Assembly: GCA_027943335.1 (NCBI GenBank)
Contig: BSBK01002085.1
Location: 602,501-666,500 of the forward strand
DNA length: 64,000 nucleotides
Direction: 5' to 3'
Source: Chamaecyparis obtusa
Lineage: Eukaryota > Streptophyta > Pinopsida > Cupressales > Cupressaceae
Shown piece by piece: positions 1 to 11,505 of this stretch. The translations under genes and the position numbers were made by a program. Position 1 is the first letter of the stretch, and the number at the start of each line of letters is the position of its first letter. The notes below the pieces were generated by a model that was not told the origin of the DNA, did no database searches, and worked only from the letters and a program-made list of their open reading frames with translations.

Positions 1-416
1 AAAGGTAAGGTTGTAAGCCTTTCTTTTCCTACAAACAAAGCACATTTTTCACTTTTTATTGCCCATGCATGGGCATCCTTGAATAATATAGGCCAATAAT
101 AGCCTTCTCTCATGATTTTAAATGTAGTTGTTTCGGGGGAAAAATGACCCCCCGCATCATGAGACTCTTTTCATACCTTGCTGATCTGATCAACATCCAC
201 ATATCTCAAGAGCACACCATTATGATTATTTTTGAATAAAAAATCATTGATCAATACATAAGGTATGTATTATAATCTGAAATACCTTCTTTTTGTGTTA
301 TCAAGCCCAAGAGGGCATTCACTTGTCTGTAAAAAATGAACCATCTCTTTCAACCATCTAGTTGGATGATCATTTGCAGTTGTAACATAATTAACCGACA
401 TTGCTTCTTTACTTCT
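1..416 (-). pseudogene. Integrase N-terminal zinc finger and RH-INT linker of element A (partial)
   Basis: Reading leftwards on the minus strand, the segment ends with an integrase HHCC-type region: HDAGGHF, then GYYWPILFKDAHAWA, then KSEKCALF. Element C has GYYWPDLFKDAHVWARKCQKC at the matching place, so the first cysteine of the CxxC pair is serine here. The part nearer 416 is the poorly conserved linker between RNase H and integrase. The integrase catalytic core would lie left of base 1. Stops and frame changes are present. Confidence 0.7.
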
Positions 417-846
417 TTATGGTACTTGAGTGAGCTCATTAGCCATATTTTTGTATAGCTCCTTTCCTCTCACAAATTTTGTAATTTTAACATCAACATC
501 ATACTCCATAACCTTGGTGATCCAACCTGCATTCTTCTCATTGAGATCCCTGCTAAGTAAAAACTCTTTAACACTTGGGTGAGAAACCATGAGATGAATC
601 TTATTGTTAGAAAGTAAATGCTTGAAATTTTTGAGGATTTTGACAACAACCAATAATACTATAACACTACTCATAGTATTCAAGGCCCCTTCTATAAAAG
701 GCAATAGGCTGCTCAAAGCCTTCATTATTTTTCTACACTAAAATAACAAAAATAGAATCAATACTCCCATAAGCATAAAGAATGAAATCCTTGGAGAAAT
801 CTGGGTTAACCAAATTTGGAGTAGATGAAAATGCTTCTTTTAATAA
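417..846 (-). pseudogene. Canonical gypsy RNase H (gRH) of element A
   Basis: The minus-strand frame contains KILKNFKHLLSNNKIHLMV and GWITKVMEYDVDVKITKFV, which match the C-terminal half of the gypsy RNase H domain and its tether in element C (KFKHLIARNKVHLMVAHPS, GWITRVMEYDV). The N-terminal half (about 720-846) is present but broken by a frameshift. In the intact protein this domain follows RT and degrades the RNA strand of the RNA/DNA hybrid during reverse transcription. Confidence 0.75.
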
Positions 847-1400
847 CTAAAAATTATGCTTACCTTCTCTTGTCCAACTAAAAATAACATTCTTCTTTAA
901 TATTATTGTTAAAGGCTTCAATAAAGAGATAATATTAGGCATGAATGTTCTTACGAACTTGATTCTACCAATGAAACTTTGCAAACCTTTCTTATGGATG
1001 GATACAGGTAGTTCCAAGATTGATTTATTCCTTTCTACATCAATTATGATGCCATCTTTTGACACAACGTGTCCTAATAACTTGCCTTCATGTACTTCAA
1101 AGATGAATTTTGGGGGGTTAAGGGAGATTATAAAATCTCTATATCTTTCAAAAACATGTTTTAAATGCACAAAATGACGATTAGCATCCTTGGAGAAAAT
1201 AAACATGTCATCAAGGTAAACTAAAACTATTTTATACAATATCCCTTTGAAGGTCGTATCCATTACCCTCTAAAAGGTGGCACCAACATTGGATAAGCCA
1301 AAAGGCATCCTTTTATAGGCCATTGTGCCCCATTTTGTTGTAAAGGTTGTTTTATGTTGGTCCTCATCTTTTACCAACACTTTGTTATACCCTAAATAAC
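847..1400 (-). pseudogene. Reverse transcriptase, C-terminal half, of element A
   Basis: A minus-strand frame contains the RT catalytic box YLDDMFIFSK, followed by SLNPPKFIFEVHEGKLLGHV and the thumb/connection motif LQSFIGRIKFVRTFMPNI. Upstream, near 1260-1390, are the fingers/palm remnants TTKWGTMAYKRMPFGLSN. The coding sequence stops abruptly at 1400, where element B is inserted, and resumes at 7732 in the same strand and motif: the RT box SLLDGY lies on one side and LGYNKV on the other. The catalytic aspartates are preserved, but a stop lies at about 1264 and the domain is split. Confidence 0.85.
1396..1400. repeat. Target-site duplication of element B, left copy
   Basis: ATAAC lies immediately before the TG that opens the 5' LTR. 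The identical ATAAC follows the 3' LTR at 7732-7736. A 5-bp duplication is what Ty3/gypsy integrases normally generate. Confidence 0.93.
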
Positions 1401-2244
1401 TGATGTAGGAGCATCCTGGGTGTAAGGGAGATCTTGCATCATTCAAAAATATTTTCTAGTTTCTATTCAATAAGGGCTATCTTGTGTAGAGCTATTATTT
1501 TTGGAAATTTACTATTTTTAGTAAGGTTTTTAATTGAGCTCAGAATGTTCTATTTTCCTCCTTGGAGGTCCACCTTAGTTATATTAGCCTGCCAGTAAAG
1601 ATTCATTGCAAGATCAAGTCTAGTTTTGAAGATATTAATTTTTTTTTATATTTGCAGTAGGGTACAAAAACTTTGAGCTCAATTTTGAAGGGTTTAGAGG
1701 ATCTAAATGGGGTCAAAATCTTAGTTGATTGGAGCTTGGAATTTGAAATTTCATAGATAACTTTGCACCATTTTCAAAATGGGGTTATAATAGCCAATTG
1801 GGTCAATGGGCAATGAGTTATGGTCTTTGAAAGTTGCACTACCTAAAATAGAAGAAAATGAAATTCCTTCAAAATTTATTTTTGAGTTCCAAAAGTTGTT
1901 TGGGCCTATTCTAATGTAATCAAAATGAATAATAATATCTTAGGGATGGTCAACCTCAAAATTTAGGGTTAAAATTTTTAGAACATTCTTGGGCGGTTAA
2001 AATTGCCTATATAATGAAGGCACGTAGGGTTATTAGGGACAATTTTTGGAAAAGGTATCTAGTTGCTCTTGCTTGCAGAATATTGTAATAAAAATGCCCA
2101 TGTGGTTGTGCATGTTATATTTCTAAACATTAAAATTCCATTTCATTGGAGATAATAGAAAGCCCATTTCTTGTCCTTACAATTTGTTGTTATTCTCAAT
2201 TTTGTTGTGTGTGTGTGTGTTGAAAATGGGAGTACCCTTCATCA
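1401..2244 (+). repeat. 5' LTR of element B
   Basis: The LTR opens TGATGTAGGAGCATC and closes CCCTTCATCA, giving TG/CA ends. It aligns along its full length with 6888-7731 and has the same length. It carries a TATA-like box at 2008-2014 and a short TG dinucleotide run near 2205-2221. Confidence 0.95.
2008..2014 (+). promoter_or_regulatory. TATA box of the element B LTR
   Basis: TATATAA lies in the context GCCTATATAATGAAGGCACG. The same box and context are conserved in the 3' LTR at 7495-7501, which supports a role as the core promoter of the LTR. Confidence 0.6.
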
Positions 2245-2246
2245 AG

Positions 2247-2260
2247 TGGTATCAAAGAAG
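2247..2260 (+). other. Primer-binding site of element B
   Basis: TGGTATCAAAGAAG begins two bases after the LTR end. It resembles the common plant PBS TGGTATCAGAGC, complementary to the 3' end of initiator tRNA-Met, with mismatches. Confidence 0.75.
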
Positions 2261-2346
2261 GATTTCTAGAGTGTGTAGACATATCATCGAATGTGAGACA
2301 TTTTTCACTAGATTGTGATTGTGGGTTCGAGTGATAGGAGCCAAAA

Positions 2347-3410
2347 GTGCCTCCACAAAGGAACCATGGCAGAAGAGTTGCATGTGTGATAGAAGAGGGT
2401 TTTAGAGCCCTCCAAAGACAAGTGCAAGCATTGCAAGAGGAGTTTCATGGAGGAATGAATATTGCAGTTAGAGATGAAAGTGAAGAGAAATTCGAAGAAG
2501 AAGGACAAGGTGACCAAGAAGCACCATAAGCACCTAGACATCTTGAGGAGGATAGGTTTTTGAGGGCTATTTCCAAGATTCAAAAGAGATCCAAGATTGA
2601 AGTTTTGACATTTTTTAAAATCTTAATCTAGAGGAACTGATTGACTAGATCAATGATCTAGAAGAATATTTTGAGTATGAAGATGTTGAAGATTTGGATA
2701 GGGTCAAATTTGTGAAGGCCAAACTAAAGGGTCATGCAAAAATTTGGTGGAAGGAGATTCACTTGGAGAGGAATGGAAGAGGAAAGGAGAAAATCACAAG
2801 ATGGGACCGAATGGTGGAGAAATTGAAGAGACAATTCATTCCCATTGATTATGAGCTTGATCTATTGAAGAAAATACAAGAGTTAAAACAAGTAGGAAGA
2901 TCTATGCATGAGTATACATAAGAGTTCTACCAAGTCCTCATTAGAATAAGTCATGCAGAAGATGAGAAGGAAAAAGTCACCCACTATCTTCATGGGTTAA
3001 GGCCAAGTATTTTGGAGGAGTTGAGTCTGGTTGGAATGACCAATATTGAAGAGGCATACCAGTTTTCCTTAAGGGTGGAAGAGAAGCCAAACAAGAAGTT
3101 TGAAAGCAAGCAAGGTGGAAGAGGTTGTGGTGGAAGATCTAGTGCATGGTCTTATGGAGGCCGGAATGAAGATCCAAAAAGAATGATGAGTCAAGTAGCA
3201 GTCATAATCAAAGGGGAAATAATTTTTATTGTTCCCATGGTCAAAATAACAAGGATATGAGAGAAAGAGGAAGAGGGAAAGGACCTGGAAGAGGATGTTT
3301 TCATGGGACATGTTTCCATTGTGAAGAAGGACATCAAGCCTATGACTGTCCCCAATGTCAAGGAAGGATGAACATGAGGATTAAAGGCTATGCACAAGCT
3401 GCATATGCAA
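2347..3410 (+). pseudogene. Gag polyprotein of element B
   Basis: The segment encodes a plant Ty3/gypsy Gag. The capsid-like region (2694-3080) includes KLKGHAKIWWKEI, TRWDRMVEKLKRQFIP and HYLHGLRPSI, typical of the Retrotrans_gag family. A basic Gly/Arg-rich stretch follows, then a nucleocapsid CCHC zinc knuckle, CFHCEEGHQAYDC, at about 3311-3349. An in-frame TAA interrupts the capsid near 2921, and a frameshift between about 3260 and 3310 puts the knuckle in the pol frame. The start near 2347 is the first methionine-like position of an acidic leader and is not certain. Confidence 0.8.
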
Positions 3411-3529
3411 ATGAATAAGTTCAGTTAGAACACTTAGATGATGTTGAGAAAGGATAAACCCTAGTTGTTAGGAGGACCCTAATAAATGAAGAGAAAGGAT
3501 TAGATTAGAGGAAGAGCCTATTTCACACT

Positions 3530-3870
3530 AGGTGCAAGTGCGAGGATAAGTGTTGTAAAGTGGTTATTGATGGTGGAAGCACTCATAATCTATTGTCAAA
3601 AGAAATGGTCACAAAATTAAAGCTAAAAAGGGAAAAATATCCTCGTCCATACCAAATTTCCTAGGTGTAGGATGACCACAAAGTCTTTGTCAATGAGTAT
3701 TTCTTAGTGAAGTTCAAGATTGGAAGCTACCAAGATGAGGTACTCTATGATATCATACCCATGGATGCATGTCATTTGTTTCTAGGAAGGTCTTGGCAGT
3801 TCGACAGACATGCTATAGTTGATGGTCAAGATAATACTTATTCTTTGACAAAGGATGGAGTCTGACACAA
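3530..3870 (+). pseudogene. Aspartic protease of element B
   Basis: The frame contains VVIDGGSTHNLLSKEMV, the retropepsin active-site box with D-G-G in place of D-S/T-G. Some 60 residues later comes HLFLGRSWQFDRHAIVDG, the conserved LGR-W block. Such proteases cut the Gag-Pol polyprotein. A TAG at about 3662 and a TGA at about 3863 break the frame. It lies in the same frame as the RT downstream. Confidence 0.75.
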
Positions 3871-4089
3871 GCTAAAGCCATTGATGGAAACATGGGAAAA
3901 AGTATGTAGTAATGGAAGAATATGTTTAGTTGATGGAAGGAAGTTCTTAGAAGGTATGAGACATGAGAATATGTGTTTTTATTTAACTTAAAAAGTTGGT
4001 AAAGAGGAAGTAGAAGATGTACTTGGAAAAGTTGTAGACTTGTTGGAGTAGTTCTAGGATATTGTATCTGATAATGTACTTGATGGATT

Positions 4090-5480
4090 GCCACTAATGA
4101 GGAACATCAGTCATTAAATGGACTTGATTCTAGGGGCCAATTTTCCAAACAAGGAAGCCCATAGGATGAATCTGACAGAGAGTGAGGAATTGAACAAAAA
4201 AGTGCAGGAGTTGTTGCAGAAGGGATTGATCTGAGAGAGTTTGAGTCCATGTATTGTACCATTAGTATTATCACCAAAGAAAAATGGATAATGGAGGATG
4301 TGTATGGATTCTAGAGTTATTAATAAAATCACTATTAAGTACATATTTCCCTTTCCAAGGATGGATGATATTATAGATTGTTTGAGTGGAGTTTTGTATT
4401 TCACAAAGATGGACCTAAAGAGTGGATATCATCAAATTAGGATCAAAGAGGGAGATGAATGAAAGAAAAACTTCAAGACAAAGGAGGGTTTTTATGAGTG
4501 GTTAGTCATGCCTTTTGGGCTAACCAATGCACTGAGTACATTCATGCGGCTCATGAACAAAGTACTAAAAGAATTTATAGGTAAATTTATCATTGTTTAT
4601 TTGGATGATATTTTGATATTTAGTAAGACATTGGAAGAACATATAATGCATGTTCATAGGGTGTTTGAGAGGTTAAGGGAAGAGAAGTTATTTATTAATC
4701 TAAAGAAGTGTAGTTTTTTGAAGGAGTTAGTGTATCTAGGATTTTTAGTTCAGAAGGAAAATCTAAAAATGAACCCAGAGAAGGTGAAGGATATCCTCGA
4801 ATGGCCTACTCCAAGGAATGCTATTGAGGTAAGATCTTTCCATGGTTTGGCTAGCTTTTATAGAAAGTTTATTAAAAAATTTAATAGTATCTGTGGACCT
4901 TTGACTGAAACAATGAAAGAGGATAGGAAAGATTTTAAGTGGAAAATAGGAGAAGACAAGAGTTTTGAATTGTTGAAAAGAAAATTTACAAAAAAACCTG
5001 TTTTAGCTCTTCCATATTTTAGCAAGGTGTTTCAAGTAGATTGTGATGCTAGTGGTAATGCTATTGGAGCCATTTTGAGTTAGGAAGGTAAACCCATTAC
5101 TTATTTCAGTGAGAAGTTGAATAATTCCAAGAGAAAATATTCAGTTTATGATCAAGAGTTCTATGCTATAGTCCAGGCATTGAGGAAGTGGAGACATTAT
5201 CTTTTTCCAAAATATATTTTTTTATTTACTGATCATAAAGCCTTGCAATATTTGAATAGTCAAGGACAGTTGAATCAAAGGCATTTGAAATGGCTTGAGT
5301 TTTTGTAGAGTTACACTTTTGTATTGAAACACATGAGTGGGAAGTCTAATAGGGTTGCAGATGCCCTTTGCAGGAGATATTTTTTTCTAAAAAAGATGCA
5401 GATTGAGGTTGTTAGGTTCAAGGAACTCAAGAGTTTGTACCTCGAGGATCTTGATTTTGGCAAAGCTTGGAAAACTTGTA
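4090..5480 (+). pseudogene. Reverse transcriptase and RNase H of element B
   Basis: The RT starts near 4170 (NKKVQELLQKGLI). It continues through [35 protein letters not shown] and [12 protein letters not shown] to the catalytic box [11 protein letters not shown] (4597-4629) and the connection motif [19 protein letters not shown]. The gypsy RNase H follows ([47 protein letters not shown]) and ends around 5380 with SNRVADALC. Several in-frame stops occur. The TAGs at 5081-5083 and 5306-5308 sit where glutamine is expected. Confidence 0.88.
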
Positions 5481-5559
5481 CATAACCTGTTACTCTAGAT
5501 AGAACTAAATGGTTGGAATTCATAATCCAAGATGGTATGTTATTTAGAGGTAGTTAGTT

Positions 5560-6600
5560 GTGAATTCCAAGCAGTTCCATGAGGGAGAATCTAACCAAAG
5601 AAAAGCATAGTGGAGGAATGGCTGGACATTTTGGTCAAGATAAAACCATTGCTCTGGTTAGTGAAAATTATTATTGGCCACAATTGCAGCAAGATGTTAA
5701 TAAATTTGTACAAGGTTGCAGGGTATGTCAGATGGAAAAAGGAGCCAAGAAAAATACAAGGTTATATCAGCCATTACCTATACCCAAGAATCCATGGGAG
5801 GATATTAGTATAGAATTTGTTCTAGGCCTACCAATAAATTAGAGAGGGCATGATCTCATTTTTGTAGTGGTAGATAGGTTTTCAAAGATGGAGCATTTCA
5901 TTCCTTGTAAAAATACTAATGATGTTGTTCATGTAGCAGAATTGTTTTTTAGGGAGGTGTTGAGACTACATGGTTTACCAAAGAGCATAGTTTCAGATCA
6001 AGACAAAAGGTTTGTTGGGTAATTTTGGAGAACCTTGTAGAAAAAATTGAAGACATATTTGAAGTTCATCTCAACACATCATCCACAGACTAATGGATAG
6101 ACAAAAGTGGTGAATAAGAGTTTGGGGGATCTATTGAGGTGCTTGATTGGAGATAAACCAAAGGGATGGGATTTGATTTTACCAAAAGAAAAATTTTCAT
6201 ATAATAATTCTATCAATAGGAGCACTGGTAAATCACTATTCTAGATAGTATATGGAAGTAGTCCTAGAAATGCATAAGAATTAAGAAAGTTGGACAAAGG
6301 AGAGACAAGTAGCATTGATGCTAAAGACTTTGTAGAACACTTGAATTTTCACAAGGAGGTAAGGAAGCATATTAATAAAATAAATACACAGTACAAGGCT
6401 AAGGAGGATAATAAAAGGAGGCATAAGGAATTTCAGGTGGGGGATGAAGTCATGGTTCCTTTGAGAAAGGAGAGATTTCTAGTAGGAACATATGATAAGT
6501 TTAAGATGAAGAAGTTTGGACCATGCAAAATATTGAAGATGCATGATTTAGAAAATAATTATGAAGTAGAGTTTCCTAGTGAACTCAATATTTCACTAGT
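5560..6600 (+). pseudogene. Integrase of element B
   Basis: The HHCC zinc finger is visible (H...GMAGHFGQDKT, then CRVCQMEKG). The catalytic core contains [37 protein letters not shown] sequence and THHPQTNG. The first catalytic Asp, normally in DISMDF, reads Glu (SIEF). The catalytic Glu, normally in GQTEVVN, reads Lys (TKVVN) at about 6104. Only the middle Asp of the DDE triad is therefore kept. Several stops also occur: TAG at 6098-6100 and 6242-6244 replace expected glutamines. The C-terminal part (6290-6600) has the LRKERF/KFGPCKIL region seen near chromovirus integrase ends. Confidence 0.82.
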
Positions 6601-6639
6601 GTTAAAAATTTCAAATCTGATGGAATATCATGAAGTGTT

Positions 6640-6898
6640 AAGGATCGGGTCACAGAAGCATAGTGGAATATTCTATCAACTAATTCAGCTAAAGAGGATA
6701 TTGAAGACATCTTGGATAGCCATGTTGACAAAAGAAGGAACATGACATATGGAGAATATTTGGTCAAATGGAAAGGACAACCTGTGGAAGATTTATCATG
6801 GATATCAAGGGAGGAGGTTAACCGTCTTGGTTTTCCTTTAAACACCTCAAATGTGACAAGGACACTTCTCAAATTACCCTGGGTGTCTGATCCATGAG
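6640..6898 (+). pseudogene. C-terminal chromodomain of element B
   Basis: After a frameshift near 6635 the reading frame gives EDILDSHVDKRRN, YGEYLVKWKGQPVEDLSWI and SREEVNRLG. This is the chromodomain fold signature: hydrophobic strand, Y-LVKWKG, then W. In chromoviruses this module follows integrase and is thought to steer insertion to particular chromatin. The stop codon at about 6896 falls just inside the 3' LTR, so the last codons overlap the LTR. Confidence 0.82.
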
Positions 6899-7731
6899 CA
6901 TCATAGGTGTAAGGGAAATCTTGCATCAACTAAAAATATTTTATGGTTTCTTTTCAATAAGGGCTATCTTGTGTAGAGCTGCTATTTTTGAAAATTTACT
7001 ATTTTTAGTAAGTTTTTCATTTGAGCTCAAAATGTTCTAATTTCCTTCTTGGAGGTGTACCATGGTTATATTAGCCTGCCAGTAAATTTTCATTGCAAGA
7101 TGAAGTCTAGTTTTAAAGATATTGAAAAGTTTGGGTATTGGCAGTAGGGTACAAAAACTTTGAGCTCAATTTTGAAGGGTTTAGAGGATCCAAATGGGGT
7201 CAAAACCTTAGTTGATTGGATATTTCACTATGAAATTCTATAGATAACTTTGCACCATTTCTAAAATGGGGTTATAATAGCCAATTGGGTCAAGGAGTGA
7301 TGAGTTATGGTCTCCAAAAGTTGCACTACCTAAAATAGAAGAAAATGAAATTCCTTCAAAATTTATTTTTAAGTTCCAAAATTTGTTTTGGCCTATTATA
7401 ATATAAAAAAAACTAATAATAATATCTTAGGAATGGCCGACCTCAAACTTTAGGGTTAAAATTTCTAGAACCCTCTTGGATAGTTGAACTTGCCTATATA
7501 ATGAAGGCACGTAGGTTTATCTGGGGCAGTTTTTGAAAAAAGCATCTAGTGGCTCTGGCTTGTAGAATATTGTCATAAAAATGTCCATGTGTCTGTGCAT
7601 GTTATATTTCTAAACATTTTAATTCTATTTCATTGGAGATAATAGAAAGCCCATTTCTTGTCCTTATAATTCATTGTTATACTCAATTTCATTGTGTGTG
7701 TTTGTGTTGAAAATGGGAGTACCCTTCATCA
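6888..7731 (+). repeat. 3' LTR of element B
   Basis: The LTR opens TGATCCATGAGCATC and closes CCCTTCATCA. It is the same length as the 5' LTR and aligns with it throughout, including a TATA box at 7495-7501. I see no clean polypurine tract immediately before it. Confidence 0.95.
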
Positions 7732-7736
7732 ATAAC
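7732..7736. repeat. Target-site duplication of element B, right copy
   Basis: ATAAC is identical to 1396-1400. Element A's RT reading resumes directly after it. Confidence 0.93.
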
Positions 7737-8223
7737 CATCTAACAGTGAAAATATTTCTAAACTAGTTACTACTTGAAGGATCTATTCCATTGAGGGAAA
7801 CATGTAATGGTCTTTCAAAGAGGCTCTATTCAAGTCCCAAAAATCAACACAAAGCCTAATCTCTCCATTATTTTTCCTGACATGATCAAGATTAGAAACC
7901 CAACTAGTGTGATTAATCTCATAAATGATACCCCCCTCAATAAGCTTAGTTAATTCCATAAACATCAGAGGTTCTAGCTTAGGATTAAGAGGCCTTTGCT
8001 TTTTTTTTACAATCTTAGCATTAGGATGCAACTCTATAGTATGTTGAGCTTTCGTGGGATCAAAACCTATTAAATCAAAATATTCCCAAGAAAAAATATC
8101 TAGAAAATATTTACATAACTCAATAAATTTAGACTTTTCATGTTCTATACAAACTTTACCAACCTTAAGAAACTTTCCATCAGCCACTTCAATTTCCTCA
8201 TAATGGTCCTCTTTTACTTGCAT
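7732..8223 (-). pseudogene. Reverse transcriptase, N-terminal half, of element A
   Basis: The minus-strand frame has FSWEYFDLIGFDPTKAQHTI, KKKQRPLNPKLEPLMFMELT, GGIIYEINHTSWVSNLDHVR, then NGEIRLCVDFWDLNRASLKD and HYMFPSME. These are the N-terminal and fingers motifs of gypsy RT, matching element C at 35270-35590. The frame runs up to the insertion point of element B within the S-L-L-D-G-Y block and continues at 1400. A frame change lies around 7780. Confidence 0.88.
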
Positions 8224-8842
8224 ACTAGCCTAATTTCTCCTAAGATCATCATATCTGTTAAAAATAGATTCCAGTGTAACCAAACCCTTAGGTAACTTGT
8301 TAGATTTCAACTGAATAATATGATCATCATAATATTGCCCCATTTTGCCTTGGTTAGAAATTGAAAACATGTTTTCTTCCAAAAGAAAACTAAGATTTTT
8401 CTCATCACTGTCAATTAATACTTGGCAATTGATATTGTTATCAGGAATAGAAGGCCTTACCACAATCTTAACATGCTTCTAATACCCATCTTTACTGATA
8501 TCATCAGGGATATTAAATTGATCATCAATAACCACTAACCTATCTACATGCTAATTTCTACTTCTAGGAATATAAATAATGTTAAATGCAGCAAAATAAT
8601 CAATTACATCCCAAACTCGATGTTTATACAACTTCTAAGTATCATTTTTGGTGATGTGTAAGTATCTTACCCGATTCAAAATAAGTTCACTATCACCATG
8701 AACCTTAATGCATTCAATACCTCTTCTCCTTGCCCATTCCAAACCTTGAATCAAAATTTCATACTCAACAACATTATTAGTACAAGAAAAAGAGAAATAG
8801 AAAGTTGAATAATATTATCTCCTTGCAGAGATACTAACAAAG
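8224..8842 (-). pseudogene. Linker and C-terminal part of the RT-upstream RNase H of element A
   Basis: Minus strand. At 8463-8230 lies the linker (VRPSIPDNNINCQVLID, IIQLKSNKLPKGLVTLES) seen just before RT in element C. At about 8640-8800 lies an RNase H segment: CTNNVVEYEILIQGLEWA with the catalytic Glu, then VHGDSELILNR with a catalytic Asp. The domain breaks at about 8842, where LINE-A is inserted. Its N-terminal half, with the FFDGS-type first Asp, lies beyond the LINE at about 14220-14260. This RNase H therefore sat between protease and RT. Confidence 0.8.
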
Positions 8843-8849
8843 AGACTTT

Positions 8850-10800
8850 TGGAAATATCTTTACCAAAAAAAGGAAAATTGTAGAGGAGCTGAAGGAGAT
8901 ATAGGATAGTATTAAGAAAGATGGATATAGTCTTTTTACTAAAGATGAGGAAGATTCTAAACTTGTTGAATACCATGATATCATTTCAAAAGAAGAATGC
9001 TTCTGGAGGAAAAGGTCTAGAAAGATCTTCTTAAAGGAAGGGGACAAGAATTCAAAATACTTCTTCATGACCATAGTGAAACATAGAATGGGAAACAAAA
9101 TATCTAGACTTAAGGTTAATGGCAACATCAGTGAAAAAGAGGAGGATTTTAGGGAAGAGGCTAATAACTTTTTTGGGGAACTGTTAAAGAAAGTTGATAA
9201 CCTCGATAAGGAATGCCAAAAGGAACTGTTGAATGGTATTCCCTACATCTTGAAAGAAGATCATAATAGAGCTATCACTACCATCCCTTCTATGGATGAG
9301 ATTCATAAGGCTATTTTTACCTTTGAAGGAGATAAAGCCCCTGGACCAGATGGTTATCCTCTTTTTTTCTTTCAAAAGTATTGGAGGATTGTGAAAGATG
9401 ATGTAACGAATGTAGTTAAAGAATTTTTTGGGGCAAGAAGGATCCTCAAGGAACTTAATGGCACCTTTATAGCCTTGATTTCAAAGAAAATTGGGGCTGA
9501 TAGTATGGACCAGTTTAGACCAATAAGTTTATGCAATTTAGTGTACAATATTTTATCAAAAGTCCTAACCTCTAGGATTCTTCTCTTTCTTCCCTCCCTG
9601 ATCTTTGGAAAATAGAATGGCTTTGTCCTTGGCAGGAAGATTCTAGACTCAATCATTTCTATCCATGAAAATATTCATTCCTTGACTATTCTAAGAAGGA
9701 AGGCTTTTTACTAAAGTTAGACTTGTCTAAAGCCTATGATAGGGTTGATTGGGATTTTTTGAAGGCTACTTTAGAGGCTTTTGGTTTCAACAAGAGAAGT
9801 AGAGATCTTATCCACTGCTTAGTTTCCTCTACTACTTTCTCTATGCTTGTGAATGGATCTCCTACCCCTTTTTTCAAGTCCTCGAGAGGTCTTAGACAAG
9901 GGGATCCTTTATCTCCAATTTTGTTTGTTATCATGGTTGAGTGCTTGGGTAGATATATTGGCAGACTGGTTAACATAGGTGAGTTTATAGGGCTCAAACC
10001 TTCTTCAAAGGACCCAATTTTCTCACGTCAACAATTTGTGGATGACTCCATAATTATGGGTGAAGCCTCAATAAAGAATGGAAAAGCTATCAAAAAAGCC
10101 CTGGAAAACTATGTTGCTACTACCGATCAAAGTATTAATTGGAACAAGAGCTCTATTTTTTTATTAATGTACCTAAAAGAAGACAAGAAAGATTAAAAAG
10201 AGTTTTGGGTTGTGAGCTAGATTGTCTCCCAGGATCATATTTAGGCTTACCTTTGTGCCTTATTCCTCCAGACTCTTTTTGGAGAGATATGATTGATAAA
10301 TTTCATAGGATTTTAGCTGGTTGGAAGGGTGCTCTCCTTAGCCAAGCTGGTAAGATACAGGTGCTCAAAGCTACCCTCCAAAGTATTCCTCTCTATGCTT
10401 TAAGTCTCTTTAAAATCCCTAGGAAGTTTTCTGAAAGTATAGAGAAAATCCAAAATAATTTCCTATGGTCTGGAGTGGAACATAAAAAAAGAATGGCTCT
10501 CATATCTTGGGAGAAGGTTTGTAAACCTATTAGGAAAGGGGGTCTTGGTCTTTGTACTATAAGAAGTATGAATGATTTTCTTATGGCCAAACTTCTATGG
10601 ATATTGTTCAAGAATTTAGGAGAATGGAGTGCCATTTGGCACAATAAATATAATAGAGATAGGAATGATTTCAATAATTTTTTGAATCTTGAAACTGTTC
10701 AAGGAGGGTCTAGCATTTGGAACAATGCTTTGAATAGAAAGGAGATGATCAAGAAGGGTATCAAATAGAAGGTTGGAAATGGTAAGAATATTCTTTTTGG
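8850..10800 (+). pseudogene. LINE-A ORF2: reverse transcriptase
   Basis: The frames give KIFLKEGDKNSKYFFMTIVK (the conserved block before RT), GDKAPGPDGYPLFFFQKYW, DQFRPISLCNLVYNILSKVL, LSKAYDRVDWDFL, SRGLRQGDPLSPILFVIMVE and the catalytic box QQFVDDSIIMGE. The thumb follows (GSYLGLPL, LSQAGKIQVLKATLQSIPLY, NNFLWSG). This is a plant L1 RT. At least three frameshifts occur (between about 9615 and 9720, near 10190, and before 10860), as well as stops such as TAG at 9613-9615 where QNGFV is expected. Confidence 0.9.
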
Positions 10801-11505
10801 GAAGTTGTCTGGATTCTTGAGCAGTCTCTCAATGAGGTTTCAAACTAGAAAGATAAGATGATACAATGCAAACAAATTGTGGGAGATCATGTGGCTGATT
10901 GTTGGGAGGGGGTTAAGTGGATTGATTTGGCTACGATGGACCCTTCTCTTAGTAGTTTGAACAAAATTTTGAATGTTGTCTTCCTTGTTGATGAAGAGGA
11001 TACTCTTATTTGGAAATATAATGCTAATGACTCTTTCTCAATTTCCTCTTTGTACATGCAGAATTTTGAAGATAGTCCCAAACCTTGTTGGGCTAAGGCT
11101 TGGTATAAGGGTTAAACACCTAAAATTAATGTTTTCTTCTAGATTTTGTTGTAGGATAAAATTCTAACTATTGATAATCTTAAGAAAAGGGGCCTATTTT
11201 TAATAAAGAGGTGTTGTCTTTGCAAATGTGATGAAGAGAACATCAACCATATGGCTATCCATGTTCCTTTGCTAGAAAAATATGAGAGAAATTTCTTGAT
11301 ATGATGAATATGGATTGGGTGTTTCCCTAGGGTATTCAAGATTTGTTCACTTTTTGGAAGCCACATACAAATAAAAAACTCTTACAATCTATTTGGAACT
11401 TCTTTCTCCCCTATATGTGTTGGGGGGTTTGGAAAGAGAGGAATGATAGAAATTTTAGAAACAAGGAGTCTACCTAGGAAATTATCTTCCACAAGATTAA
11501 GAGAT
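10801..11505 (+). pseudogene. LINE-A ORF2: zf-RVT (zinc-binding) region
   Basis: Between RT and RNase H the frames include DTLIWKYNANDSFSISSLYM, then remnants around 11100-11260 with TIDNLKKRG, CCLCKCDEENINHM and PYMCWGVWKERND. The order W-K, F-W, I-T, R-G, C-x-x-C and H-M matches the zf-RVT region that separates RT from RNase H in plant L1 elements. Stops at about 11114, 11143 and 11152 and a frame change disrupt it. Confidence 0.7.

Larger units (their letters stand above)
1401..7731 (+). mobile_element. Chromovirus-type Ty3/gypsy retrotransposon B, complete but dead
   Basis: Both LTRs are 844 bp, begin TGAT and end ATCA, and are flanked by the same ATAAC. The internal region holds a tRNA-iMet-like primer-binding site, gag with a CCHC knuckle, protease, RT, RNase H, integrase and a chromodomain, in the usual Ty3/gypsy chromovirus order. 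The element is inserted in the RT of element A, in opposite orientation. The two LTRs differ at many positions by eye (about 16 differences in the first 100 bases), so the insertion is old. Stops and at least two frameshifts disrupt gag-pol. Confidence 0.95.
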
